Of a DNA stretch of 64,000 nt, positions 45,510 to 53,488 are shown one piece after another; position 1 is the first letter of the stretch; every line of letters begins with the position of its first letter. The position numbers and the translations under genes are program-made. The stretch covers positions 123,745 through 187,744 of the forward strand of contig SFDZ01000003.1 in the NCBI GenBank assembly GCA_004557405.1. The letters are read 5' to 3'. The notes beneath the pieces were generated by a model that searched no databases, was not told where the DNA came from, and saw only the letters and a list, made by a program, of their open reading frames with translations. Origin of the DNA: Bacteroidales bacterium. Lineage in GTDB: Bacteria > Bacteroidota > Bacteroidia > Bacteroidales > Paludibacteraceae.

Positions 45510-47552
45510 ATGAAAAAAGTAGTTTCGATACTGACAATCGCACTATGCAGCACAGGCGCATGGGCGCAAGAGGCCGACCTCTTTTTCGGCGACAACGACA
45601 GCATCATTGTAACCGATGCCGACAGCATCTACATCGACCCATACGCCGAAGCCATCGAGCAGGACATAGCGGCCGACACACTTGCCTATGCCATCGACAC
45701 ACTCGACACGGACACCGCCACCATACGCCGGCGACCCGAAATTCACCCCTTGCGTAAAGGATCGTACTTCCAATTCGGCATCGGAGCCGGCATCAGCGAC
45801 CTGCTCTATGCCGTCGATGCCGGAACACAATCCGTGCTGCCGTCGCTCACGGCCAACATCGGCTACACCTACTTTTTCGTTCCGACAGTCGGTATCGGCA
45901 CCGGCGCACACATCAGCCACTACGGGTCGGTGGCCAACCTGACCGGCGAATTTGGCAAAACCATCGATGCGTGGAACGGCATCACCGACTCCGACGGCGA
46001 ACAATACGACCACCGTGTGCGTATGCAGAATTGGAAAGAACGCCAAGTCATCTACATGGTCGAGATTCCATTGGCACTGCATTTCCAACAAAATTGGGGC
46101 TACCGCACCGGACTCTACGCACAAGTGGGCGCCAAATTCGGCCTGCCCGTCTATTCCGACTACAAAGTGATAGGTGGATCGATGCGCCACATCGGCGAAT
46201 ACAACTACACCACAAAAGATGTGTTGGGCATGTATGAAGACCTGTATGAATTTGGTTTCGAAGACAATCAGGGGCAGACTGCCGCCGTGAAAGGCCTTCC
46301 CACCAAAGACAATCGTCAATTCCGATACAACATCGCCGCTTTCTTCGAACTCGGAGCCCTGTTTCAGGTGAGCCAACGCGTCGATTTGTTTCTCGGCATC
46401 TATGCCAACTACGGTTTCAGCAACATCGATCCCTATCAGGACGACACCAAGCAGGACATCGGTTTCAAAAACGAGTTGCATCCGTTTATGAACGACTATC
46501 AGGGTGTGCTGGCCACCAAACAGGCACAGGGCAAAGGCATCAACGGCGGCATCAACGCACTGTCGGCCGGCATCAAATTCGGCATCAACGTCTTTGCCGG
46601 ACGCACATCGGACAAAGCACCCAAAGCCAAAAAAGAGAAGAAAAAGAAAAACGATGAGCCAAAAATCATCTATGTGTACGACACCATACGCATTCAGGAC
46701 ACCATCGTGGTGAACGACACCATCGTCATGCGCGACACGCTGCAAGTGCCACCCGCGCTCGCCCCGGCACCCACCGCGCAACACGACACCATAGCCCGCG
46801 CCACAGCCACGCTCGAAGAGGAGTTGCGCAAATCGGTCATCTACTTCGACTTCGACAAATACGACCCGAAACTGCAACCCGCCGACATCCTCGACAAAGT
46901 GGCAGCCGTGCTTGTACAACACCGCGACATGGGCATCGAAGTGAACGGACACGCCTGCAAAACCGGCAGCGACGAATACAACCAGCAACTATCGATGAAA
47001 CGCGCGCGCGCCGTAGCCAATATGTTGCGACAAAAAGGCGTGTACGACTCGCAGATGAAAGTGCAATCGTTCGGCTCGACAAAACCATTCCGTTACAACG
47101 ACTTTGCACACCAAAAATCGAAAGACCGTCGTGTGGAAATCATTCCGGTAGGCTATGTCGATGCCGAAACGCAGCAACAACACGCCGAAGAAGCCCACGA
47201 AGCCGGCAAAACCGACAACGGCATAGTGAACAAAACCACACGCGAAATACCGCTCGTCGAAATCGATGGACAGATGGTGCCGATTTTCCTGAAATACACC
47301 GAATTTATCGGCGAAGTAACCATGAAACGCGGTATGTATCTGGCACAATTGTCGCGCAAATGGTACGGCGGCGAACAAGCCTTCTGGGTCTATATCTACG
47401 AGGCCAACATGTTCCAAATACAAGACCCGAGCGACATCGAACCGGGCACCATACTGATGATTCCGAAACTCGACCCGTCTATCGGCAACCCGAACGACCC
47501 TGAGTGCATTCGCAAAGCCAACGAACTGAAAGAGAAATACTTGCAGAAATAA
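45510..47552 (+). CDS. OmpA-family protein with C-terminal LysM-like domain
   Basis: This 680-residue protein has a signal peptide ending GAWAQ. An acidic, threonine-aspartate-rich stretch (residues 21-75) precedes a beta-barrel-like region of about 290 residues. A lysine-rich segment (KAKKEKKKKNDEPK) and a repeated DTIxxxDTIVVNDTIVMRDTL linker follow. The OmpA peptidoglycan-binding domain has VIYFDFDKYDPKL, IEVNGHACKTGSDEYNQQLSMKRA and the terminal KSKDRRVEIIPVG. The last 110 residues resemble LysM (GMYLAQLSRKWYGGEQAFWVYIYEAN, EPGTILMIPKL). It should link outer membrane and peptidoglycan through two binding domains. Its position after the adhesin mirrors the cargo-OmpA arrangement at the start of the window. 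Confidence 0.88.
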   Translation: MKKVVSILTIALCSTGAWAQEADLFFGDNDSIIVTDADSIYIDPYAEAIEQDIAADTLAYAIDTLDTDTATIRRRPEIHPLRKGSYFQFGIGAGISDLLYAVDAGTQSVLPSLTANIGYTYFFVPTVGIGTGAHISHYGSVANLTGEFGKTIDAWNGITDSDGEQYDHRVRMQNWKERQVIYMVEIPLALHFQQNWGYRTGLYAQVGAKFGLPVYSDYKVIGGSMRHIGEYNYTTKDVLGMYEDLYEFGFEDNQGQTAAVKGLPTKDNRQFRYNIAAFFELGALFQVSQRVDLFLGIYANYGFSNIDPYQDDTKQDIGFKNELHPFMNDYQGVLATKQAQGKGINGGINALSAGIKFGINVFAGRTSDKAPKAKKEKKKKNDEPKIIYVYDTIRIQDTIVVNDTIVMRDTLQVPPALAPAPTAQHDTIARATATLEEELRKSVIYFDFDKYDPKLQPADILDKVAAVLVQHRDMGIEVNGHACKTGSDEYNQQLSMKRARAVANMLRQKGVYDSQMKVQSFGSTKPFRYNDFAHQKSKDRRVEIIPVGYVDAETQQQHAEEAHEAGKTDNGIVNKTTREIPLVEIDGQMVPIFLKYTEFIGEVTMKRGMYLAQLSRKWYGGEQAFWVYIYEANMFQIQDPSDIEPGTILMIPKLDPSIGNPNDPECIRKANELKEKYLQK

Positions 47553-47577
47553 CAAAGAAGAACTCGGAACCAAGATT

Positions 47578-47605
47578 GTAGGGACGCGGCGCGCCACGTC
47601 CCTAC
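47578..47605. repeat. REP-like palindrome, copy A
   Basis: This 28-base near-perfect palindrome starts GTAGGGACG, has a GGCGCGCC centre and ends CGTCCCTAC. It lies 25 bases after the OmpA-LysM stop. The same element recurs in the other orientation at 49451-49476. Confidence 0.95.
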
Positions 47606-47621
47606 GTTTGTATCAATCAGA

Positions 47622-47665
47622 AACGAGGAGCGAGGAATTTTTTCCTTGCTCCTCGTTTGTTTTTA
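47622..47665 (+). terminator. Hairpin terminator, repeated module copy A
   Basis: AACGAGGAGCGAGG pairs with CCTTGCTCCTCGTT (14 bp with one G-U) around an A/T-rich loop and is followed by TGTTTTTA. Together with the REP 16 bases before it, it forms a unit duplicated at 49451-49536. Confidence 0.85.
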
Positions 47666-47685
47666 CGCGCTAAATTATGTTTGAC

Positions 47686-47783
47686 CCCCAACCCCCTAAA
47701 GGGGGCTGTTGTCGGTGTTTTTATGGGAGTTAAAGTCCCCTTTAGGGGATTTAGGGGTAGTAGAAATTGTAGTTTTACCCCTA
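47686..47783. repeat. Dispersed CCCCTAAAGGGG-type repeat, copy 1
   Basis: The stretch contains CCCCCTAAAGGGGG and AGTCCCCTTTAGGGG followed by ATTTAGGGGTA. The same blocks occur in inverted order at 63734-63805, with part at 49554-49570. It is non-coding. Its mobility is unknown. Confidence 0.7.
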
Positions 47784-47817
47784 CCTTAAACTCTTAAGCG
47801 TTAAACTTTTACACTAT

Positions 47818-47848
47818 TTTGCACTTTGCACTATTTTTACTATCTTTG
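47818..47848 (+). promoter_or_regulatory. Promoter of the structured-leader cassette
   Basis: TTTG (47818-47821), a 19-base spacer and TATCTTTG (47841-47848). It would start transcription near 47855, roughly 360 bases before the next gene, which is far longer than other leaders here. Confidence 0.78.
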
Positions 47849-48216
47849 CAGCGATAATCGAAAAACAACCGACAAAAACAGTTTTGCCTATGAATAAATA
47901 ACACTTGCAAAAAGTGTGCGTATCTTGAAAACTGACATATAGAAAATAGCGTTATAAGCAAAAACTTGATTTTCTGAAACTTCGACACTTTTAGAAATCA
48001 TTTAATGTTCAAGTGAAAGCCTAAATGACGCTCACGCTTACCGCGTGGGCTTTTGTGCAATTTGAACATTAAAGGTAGTCGAAGACCTCAGAGAATCAAA
48101 TAAAAAGCAAAGCACCACGCTCTTTTTATGCGCACACGCCAACCATTTTTCCGGTGCTGCGGAACCATGCCGAAAATCCGATAAAAACAGAGTAGGCAGA
48201 AAAATTATTAATTAAA
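47849..48216 (+). ncRNA. Long structured leader or candidate non-coding RNA
   Basis: This non-coding stretch of nearly 370 bases separates a good promoter from the A+T-rich orphan gene. It holds a small ACACTT/AAGTGT hairpin (47902-47918). It also holds a set of nested inverted repeats: CTTCGAC/GTCGAAG (47980-47986 with 48078-48084), TTTAATGTTCAA/TTGAACATTAAA (48001-48012 with 48062-48073), AAAGCC/GGCTTT (48016-48021 with 48048-48053) and CACGC/GCGTG (48033-48037 with 48043-48047). A second arm, AGCACC/GGTGCT (48111-48116 with 48153-48158), follows. I do not recognise a riboswitch, tmRNA, 6S, SRP or RNase P signature. It may be a regulatory leader, an independent RNA or a recombination site. 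Confidence 0.55.
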
Positions 48217-48576
48217 ATGAAAGAACCGAAGAAAAAACAAGAAGTTTTAAATGATTTCCAGAATGTTTTGAAAGAATGGCTGACAACTCACAACGCTCGA
48301 CCAACTGACCAAGTTATATGGGAAAACAATATCAATGATTTTGTTAAAGAGTGTACTGTGATGCTACAAACAAGTAATCAACCAATTGATGCTAAAACAA
48401 TTGTAGAAAAATTATACACTATACCTTGGATTTACATAAATAGTCGTATACAATCAGTCACAATTGCTTCATTAAATACGGTATTAAACCCGATCTTGGA
48501 TGATTGGTATTTGAACGAAGAGGAAATGGAATGGCTAAAAGTCAATAATTTATCGAATGATCCTGAGTATGTATAA
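48217..48576 (+). CDS. Hypothetical protein, A+T-rich orphan gene
   Basis: This 119-residue protein begins MKEPKKKQEVLNDFQNVLKEW and is predicted mostly helical. It has no signal peptide or membrane segment and several tryptophans (EWLTTHNARP, QVIWENNIND, IPWIYIN, DDWYLNEEEMEWL). I do not recognise a family. Its DNA is visibly richer in A and T, with many AAA, TTA and ATT codons, than neighbouring genes, which favour GCC, ACC and GAC. That suggests acquisition from another source. It lies between two copies of a REP-hairpin module and behind a long structured leader. A small immunity, antitoxin or regulatory protein is possible, but nothing in the sequence shows this. Confidence 0.6.
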   Translation: MKEPKKKQEVLNDFQNVLKEWLTTHNARPTDQVIWENNINDFVKECTVMLQTSNQPIDAKTIVEKLYTIPWIYINSRIQSVTIASLNTVLNPILDDWYLNEEEMEWLKVNNLSNDPEYV

Positions 48577-48689
48577 AAAAATGCATATTTCGGGTTACTT
48601 TTTGGCGACTAATGACATTAGTATTATAGAGCACACAACAAATGTGTGTTTCAAGAAACTTATTTTTTAATTATTTTAATTTCTTTATT

Positions 48690-49418
48690 ATGAAACATTT
48701 GAAAATTTTTGCAGCCTTGTGCTGCGTGGCAGCGGCCTTGGCTGCCTGCGAACCGCAAAACGGCCCCGACAACGGGCAAAACGGCAACAACGACCAAAAC
48801 GGCGATAACGGCACAGCCGCCAACACCGAGAATGGTTACGAGTGGATCGATCTCGGCCTGAGTGTAAAATGGGCAACCCAAAACGTAGGTGCTGTGCTCC
48901 CCGAAGGCTACGGCGACTATTTCGCTTGGGGCGAAACTACAACAAAGAGTAGTTACAAGGGTGAAAACTACAAATGGTGCAACGGTAGTTGGGATAATTT
49001 TACCAAGTACAACACTAGTAGCAAATATGGCACTGTGGATAACAAAACGAGGCTCGAACTTGAGGACGATGCTGCCCGTGCCAACTGGGGAGGCGCATGG
49101 CGCATGCCTACCGAAAAGGAGTGGACGGAACTGCACGACAAGTGTGCATGGAAATGGACGGAAGATTATAAGGGTATAGGTGTTCGTGGCTACGTAGTAA
49201 CCAGCCTGACCAATGGCAACGCCATCTTTCTCCCTGCAGCCGGCCGCTACAACAGCGGCTATTTGGAATACGGTGGCAAAGATGGCTACTATTGGTCGAG
49301 TTCGCTCGAGACGATCCTGCCGTACTACGCATATACCATGAAGTTCACATCGTCAAGCACGGAAATAGAAGACAGCAATCGTGGTCTTGGTCTTCCCGTT
49401 CGCCCTGTATGCGAATAG
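48690..49418 (+). CDS. FISUMP-domain lipoprotein
   Basis: The ATG at 48690 gives 242 residues with a signal peptide and lipobox (ALAAC, Cys20). An Asn/Gly/Asp-rich spacer (NGPDNGQNGNNDQNGDNG) leads to a FISUMP (Fibrobacter succinogenes major paralogous) domain: YEWIDLGLSVKWATQNVG, YGDYFAWGETTTK, GGAWRMPTEKEWTEL, the IFLPAAGRY strand and GYYWSSS. Its final motif is LGLPVRPVCE. This fold is related to formylglycine-generating-enzyme-like domains and is common in surface lipoproteins of Bacteroidota, with no defined activity. The upstream reading frame lacks an ATG and is not used. The gene is flanked downstream by the second REP-hairpin module. Confidence 0.85.
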   Translation: MKHLKIFAALCCVAAALAACEPQNGPDNGQNGNNDQNGDNGTAANTENGYEWIDLGLSVKWATQNVGAVLPEGYGDYFAWGETTTKSSYKGENYKWCNGSWDNFTKYNTSSKYGTVDNKTRLELEDDAARANWGGAWRMPTEKEWTELHDKCAWKWTEDYKGIGVRGYVVTSLTNGNAIFLPAAGRYNSGYLEYGGKDGYYWSSSLETILPYYAYTMKFTSSSTEIEDSNRGLGLPVRPVCE

Positions 49419-49450
49419 AGCCGAGAATATAGATGTAAGAACATAGACAA

Positions 49451-49476
49451 TAGGGACGTGGCGCGCCGCGTCCCTA
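49451..49476. repeat. REP-like palindrome, copy B
   Basis: TAGGGACG, a GGCGCGCC centre and CGTCCCTA. It is the same palindrome as copy A in opposite orientation, 33 bases after the FISUMP stop. Confidence 0.95.
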
Positions 49477-49493
49477 CATTGGGAACAATTAGT

Positions 49494-49536
49494 AACGAGG
49501 AGCGAGGAATTTTTTCCTTGCTCCTTGTTTGTTTTT
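49494..49536 (+). terminator. Hairpin terminator, repeated module copy B
   Basis: AACGAGGAGCGAGG with CCTTGCTCCTTGTT, then TGTTTTTA. It is almost identical to 47622-47665, including the loop. Confidence 0.82.
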
Positions 49537-49553
49537 ACTCACTAATCTGTTTT

Positions 49554-49607
49554 CTAAAGGGGACTTAAGCCCGCGCGAAAAATTGGCATAGGCTGCGAGC
49601 CGAAAAA
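49554..49607 (+). repeat. Dispersed repeat with GGCATAGGCTGCGAGCCGAA core, copy 1
   Basis: The 54-base stretch from CTAAAGGGGACTTAA to GAGCCGAAAAA closely matches 63796-63850. It is non-coding and overlaps no gene. Confidence 0.85.
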
Positions 49608-49622
49608 TCAGTTTTAGTTTCC

Positions 49623-50264
49623 CTATTGTCTTGGTTTTATGTTCTCGTAAATGGCACGGCAGCGGCGTTCCAACTCGGCAGGATTGGCAATGATGGCACG
49701 CAACTCGTCCAAGCCGCGTTCGTTTTTCGGACTGTGCAACCACAATTTCAGGTAGCCGCCGGCAGCATATTTTTCGTGCAAATGCTCGATGGTACGTTGC
49801 AAATGAAATTCAAACGGGCGGTCAGGATAACGGTTCATACCAAACTGCATGGTGCGCCGCAACACAATGTCGGGACAAAGGTCGCGGTCGGCTTCGGCCA
49901 CGATGGCGCCATAAATGCTGCGCGGCGGATGCTTACCCGAGGCGCGATGGTCCTCGATGGCTTCGGCCATCTGCTGCAAATCGTCGGGCGAGAACCAACG
50001 CAACAGATTGGTGTCGTGCGCAAGAAGTTCGGCCGAATAGATATGGTGCAAATCACGCCCGCGCGCCATGCCGGCATCGTGATAGGCCGCAATGGTGTAC
50101 ACGCGGTTTACATCGACATTGTAATTTTGAGCCAACTCAAGACTTTCGGCTATCACGCGACACACATGTTCGCGATTGTGTCCCCTGTCGAACGCATCGT
50201 ACAACGGCAAGACAGACGCTTCGACATAGCGCCTTAACTCGCTGTTTATCGGATAGTTATTCAT
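49623..50264 (-). CDS. HD-domain phosphohydrolase
   Basis: This 213-residue protein has the HD-superfamily metal motifs: an H in HNREHVCRVIAESL near residue 30, the HD pair in IAAYHDAGM near residue 62, a third H in AIEDHRASG and a final Asp in VAEADRDL. HD enzymes hydrolyse phosphate esters of nucleotides or cyclic nucleotides. The insertion pattern does not tell which substrate is used. The gene starts 1 base after the antiporter stop, so the two are probably co-transcribed with the protease upstream. Confidence 0.85.
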   Translation of the reverse strand: MNNYPINSELRRYVEASVLPLYDAFDRGHNREHVCRVIAESLELAQNYNVDVNRVYTIAAYHDAGMARGRDLHHIYSAELLAHDTNLLRWFSPDDLQQMAEAIEDHRASGKHPPRSIYGAIVAEADRDLCPDIVLRRTMQFGMNRYPDRPFEFHLQRTIEHLHEKYAAGGYLKLWLHSPKNERGLDELRAIIANPAELERRCRAIYENIKPRQ

Positions 50265-50265
50265 T

Positions 50266-51231
50266 TCAAAGAGTCAGCAACAGCCACGTCAGATAGGCAC
50301 CATAGCACAGCAACAACACGCCGCCCTGCCAACGCTGCACCCGATGCTGTTTGCCCTGACCGACGAACAGCCACACCAATGCACAACAACCGGCAGCCAC
50401 CGACGCATCGACAATCAGGTTTGGATACGCAGGCAACGGTCGAATGACAGCACTTACGCCCAACACGAAAAATACGTTGAATATGTTGGAACCAATAACA
50501 TTGCCGATGGCCAAATCGGTATTTTTTTTCATGGCCGCCACCGCCGATGTGGCCAACTCGGGCAACGATGTCCCCAACGCCACTACCGTAACGCCGATAA
50601 CCGCTTGCGACACGCCCCACGCAGCCGCTATATCGACGGCATTGCGTACGATGAGTTCGCCTCCGAGCACCAAACCGCCAATGCCAACCACCATCAGCAG
50701 CACCGCTTTCCATACAGGCATCGGTTTGAAGGTGTCAACCTGATTGTTGCCGCACCGCGCCAACTTAACGGAATGTCCCATAAACAAGGCAAAAACAAGC
50801 AGCAAAATCACGCCATCGAGACGCGATATTTGCGCTATGGCCGCATCGCCACACAAACCGAAGCACTCGGTGCCCATAATCAACACCGCCACGCCGGCCA
50901 ATATGCTCAACGGAATATCGAACCGGCGCGCACTGCGTTGCGAGGCAATGGGATAGATAGCCGCCGATAACCCCAAGATAACCAGCACGTTGATGATATT
51001 GCTTCCTAAAATATTGGTCAATGCAATTTCGCTCGAGCCTTCGATGGCCGCCATCAGATTGACCACCAACTCGGGCGCCGATGTGCCGAATGCCACCACG
51101 GTCAGACCAATAACCAAATCGGGCACATTGAGTCGCTTTGCCAACCCCGATGCACCGTTAACCAACCAATCGGCACCCAAAATGAGCACCACAAATCCAA
51201 CTGCCAACCATAAAAATTTGATCCACAACAT
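50266..51231 (-). CDS. Calcium/sodium antiporter (CaCA family, YrbG-like)
   Basis: This 321-residue membrane protein has ten predicted helices in two halves. Each half holds an alpha-repeat: VVAFGTSAPELVVNLMAA with GSNIINV in the first, and VVALGTSLPELATSAVAA with GSNIFNVFFV in the second. The acidic residues of the two PEL motifs coordinate the exchanged cations. It should expel Ca2+ (or take up another cation) in exchange for Na+ or H+ across the inner membrane. The gene lies between the HD hydrolase and the C-terminal processing protease on the same strand, with short gaps. Confidence 0.92.
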   Translation of the reverse strand: MLWIKFLWLAVGFVVLILGADWLVNGASGLAKRLNVPDLVIGLTVVAFGTSAPELVVNLMAAIEGSSEIALTNILGSNIINVLVILGLSAAIYPIASQRSARRFDIPLSILAGVAVLIMGTECFGLCGDAAIAQISRLDGVILLLVFALFMGHSVKLARCGNNQVDTFKPMPVWKAVLLMVVGIGGLVLGGELIVRNAVDIAAAWGVSQAVIGVTVVALGTSLPELATSAVAAMKKNTDLAIGNVIGSNIFNVFFVLGVSAVIRPLPAYPNLIVDASVAAGCCALVWLFVGQGKQHRVQRWQGGVLLLCYGAYLTWLLLTL

Positions 51232-51252
51232 ACGTCTGTTTCCTTATTTTTT

Positions 51253-52863
51253 TTAGTGTCGTTTTTCGAGTTCTTGCACAGCGCGGTTTACCATGTCGTC
51301 GTACGAATTGATGTACGGGAAAAAGCCGTCATCGCCAAGTATGTTGCGCACGATGTACGATGTAACGTGCCGCAAAATGAGCGTTCGCGACACCTGTTTA
51401 TCGGATTCGCTACCCGAAATACCTTTTTTGGTCGCATAGTCCGCCACTTGGTCGTACAGATTTTGTTGTTGCAGATAGGCCACAAGCGATTGCCAATCGG
51501 CAAATTTGGTTAGGCGTGTGCGATGCCGTTCCGAATAGTCGAGCGCAAAACGATAGAGGTGCGAGCCGTTGACCAAACGATTGAAATAGGGTGAGACACC
51601 GGTGGTGTCGCGCGGCACAAATATGTCGGGCATGATGCCGCCTCCGCCATGCACTTCGCGGCCGCCTTTGGTGCGATAAATTATCGTATCGGACTGCCGG
51701 ATGCTGTCCTGCGAGAAGAACTCGCCGTGCAGATAGCGATTGAGCAAATCGGTTTCGTAGTCTTCGGCTTTGCCGCGCTCGTAGGGTTTCTGAATGCAAC
51801 GGCCGGCGGGCGTGTAGTAGCGCGCCACGGTAAGCCGTACAGCCGAACCGTCGTTAAACTCCATCTGGTTTTGCACCAAGCCTTTGCCAAACGAGCGTCG
51901 CCCGACGATGATGCCGCGGTCGTTGTCCTGAATGGCGCCGGCAAAAATCTCGCTCGCCGAAGCCGACCACTCGTCGATGAGTACCGCTATTTTCATATTT
52001 TGCGCACTGCCATAGCCATTGGCTCGCGACTCTTCGCGCGGGTACGAGCGCCCTTCGACATACACCATCAAATCGTTGTTCGACAAAAATTCGTTCAGCA
52101 TATTCAACGCTGCGTCCATGTAGCCGCCGGCGTTGCCACGCAAATCGACAACGACATTGAGTGCATGCGCTTTTTTCAGTTTGGCCAACGCCGTCAGAAA
52201 TTCGTTGTAGGTGTTTGCTCCAAACTTGTTGACGGCAATGTAACCCGTTGTGGGCGTTACCATATACGCCACATCGACGCTATGCACCGGAATGTCGCCG
52301 CGCGTGATGTCGAAATGCAGCAGTTCGGAGGTGTTGCGGCGCACCACGCCCAAACGCACTTTCGAACCTTTCGGGCCGCGCAGTTTTTTCATCACCTTTT
52401 CGTTGTTTATCTGATTGCCCACAAATGCCGTATCGTTCACTTCGACGATGCGGTCGCCATCGAGCAGGCCGGCACGTTCCGAAGGACCTCCGGAAATGAC
52501 ATCGACCACATACACCGTATCGTTTTGCAGCGAAAACTGCACGCCGATGCCGCTAAACGACCCTTCGAGTTGTTCGTTCACAGCCTCCAAATCGGCCGCC
52601 GGAATGTAGGCCGAATGCGGGTCGAGTTGTTTGACGATGAGCGGCAAAATGGCTTCGCTGATGCTGTCGGAAACAACGGAATCGACATACACATCGTCAA
52701 TCAGGCGCAACATCTCGCTGATTTTGTTGTCCGACGAGGTTCTGAAACCGGCCATCTGTTCGTAAGTGGTCAAAACCTTGTGTCGTACGGTGTACACACT
52801 CCCGACAATCATGCCCACAGCCATAGAAACGCCCACAATCAAAGGCACCCAATATTTTTTCAT
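51253..52863 (-). CDS. S41-family C-terminal processing peptidase
   Basis: This 536-residue protein has an N-terminal signal or anchor (WVPLIVGVSMAVGMIVGSVY) and a CTP N-terminal helix region with the DPHSAYIPAADL strand. A PDZ domain (about residues 95-175, SFSGIGVQF, GGPSERAGLLDGDRIVEVND) follows. The S41 catalytic domain has VVDLRGNAGGYMDAALNML, the serine in DEWSASASEIFAGA and the lysine in VGRRSFGKGLVQ. It cleaves periplasmic proteins near the C-terminus. It shares a strand with the dCMP deaminase upstream (9-base gap) and with the antiporter. Confidence 0.93.
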   Translation of the reverse strand: MKKYWVPLIVGVSMAVGMIVGSVYTVRHKVLTTYEQMAGFRTSSDNKISEMLRLIDDVYVDSVVSDSISEAILPLIVKQLDPHSAYIPAADLEAVNEQLEGSFSGIGVQFSLQNDTVYVVDVISGGPSERAGLLDGDRIVEVNDTAFVGNQINNEKVMKKLRGPKGSKVRLGVVRRNTSELLHFDITRGDIPVHSVDVAYMVTPTTGYIAVNKFGANTYNEFLTALAKLKKAHALNVVVDLRGNAGGYMDAALNMLNEFLSNNDLMVYVEGRSYPREESRANGYGSAQNMKIAVLIDEWSASASEIFAGAIQDNDRGIIVGRRSFGKGLVQNQMEFNDGSAVRLTVARYYTPAGRCIQKPYERGKAEDYETDLLNRYLHGEFFSQDSIRQSDTIIYRTKGGREVHGGGGIMPDIFVPRDTTGVSPYFNRLVNGSHLYRFALDYSERHRTRLTKFADWQSLVAYLQQQNLYDQVADYATKKGISGSESDKQVSRTLILRHVTSYIVRNILGDDGFFPYINSYDDMVNRAVQELEKRH

Positions 52864-52872
52864 GATTCAGTA

Positions 52873-53310
52873 TTATTTTTTACTCGTTTCGGTATCTTCC
52901 ACCAACAGCACTTCGATGCCGGCGCGTTTCAACAGTTCGAGTCCGTCCATTATGCGGTAGTTTTCGCCGTACACCACGCGTTTGATGCCGGCTTGTATAA
53001 TCAGTTTGGCGCACTCGATACACGGCGACGCAGTTACATAGAGCGTAGCGCCATCGCTGCTGTTGCCCGACCGCGCCACCTTGGTGATGGCATTGGCTTC
53101 GGCATGCAGCACGTATGGTTTCGACACGTTGTTTTCGTCCTCGCAGCAGTTTTCAAACCCCGATGGAGTGCCGTTGTAACCATCGGAAATAATCATTTTG
53201 TTTTTGACAATCAGCGCGCCCACCTGACGGCGTTGGCAGTACGAATTCTCCGCCCAGATGCGTGCCATGCGCATATAGCGCATATCCAATTTTTGTTGTT
53301 TCTCTGTCAT
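52873..53310 (-). CDS. Deoxycytidylate (dCMP) deaminase family protein
   Basis: This 145-residue cytidine-deaminase-fold enzyme has the zinc ligands in HAEANAI (histidine and catalytic glutamate) and PCIECAK (two cysteines). It also has dCMP-deaminase features: an N-terminal AENSYCQRRQVGALIV and DGYNGTPSGFENCCE, which carries extra cysteines and a His/Cys site for a second zinc. It should convert dCMP to dUMP for thymidylate synthesis. It is first in a four-gene minus-strand unit with the protease, antiporter and HD protein. A TATTTTTG promoter lies 29 bases upstream. Confidence 0.9.
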   Translation of the reverse strand: MTEKQQKLDMRYMRMARIWAENSYCQRRQVGALIVKNKMIISDGYNGTPSGFENCCEDENNVSKPYVLHAEANAITKVARSGNSSDGATLYVTASPCIECAKLIIQAGIKRVVYGENYRIMDGLELLKRAGIEVLLVEDTETSKK

Positions 53311-53338
53311 AGTTCGTGTTCGATGAAAAAAGTAACTG

Positions 53339-53369
53339 CAAAAATACAGAATTTCTTGCGATTGACAAA
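53339..53369 (-). promoter_or_regulatory. Promoter of the dCMP deaminase operon
   Basis: Minus-strand TTTG (53366-53369), a 19-base spacer and TATTTTTG (53339-53346). Confidence 0.7.
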
Positions 53370-53461
53370 AAAATATGCTTCATAGTCTGCAAAAATCACG
53401 CCAAAACGCATCAAAATTGCAGAAAATACACAAAAAACAACCTTTATACGCCAAAAATATG

Positions 53462-53469
53462 TATCTTTG
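53462..53469 (+). promoter_or_regulatory. -7 element TATCTTTG of the two-component operon
   Basis: This octamer ends 19 bases before the ATG at 53489 and argues against the earlier in-frame ATG at 53375. No -33 TTTG is visible. Confidence 0.6.
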
Positions 53470-53488
53470 CGCTGACGAAAATGGACAA

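Noticed and set aside
47980-48084. Integron attC site
   Set aside because: The outer arms CTTCGAC/GTCGAAG lack the GTTRRRY/RYYYAAC core, and no integrase or further cassettes are present. The recombination-site idea is kept only as an open alternative.
47849-48216. Known riboswitch, tmRNA, 6S, SRP or RNase P RNA
   Set aside because: No B12 box, no TPP, SAM or preQ1 core, no peptide tag, no SRP tetraloop motif and no RNase P core sequence could be found by eye.
47849-48576. Retron (msr-msd RNA with reverse transcriptase)
   Set aside because: The following gene is only 119 residues and has no reverse-transcriptase motif such as YADD.
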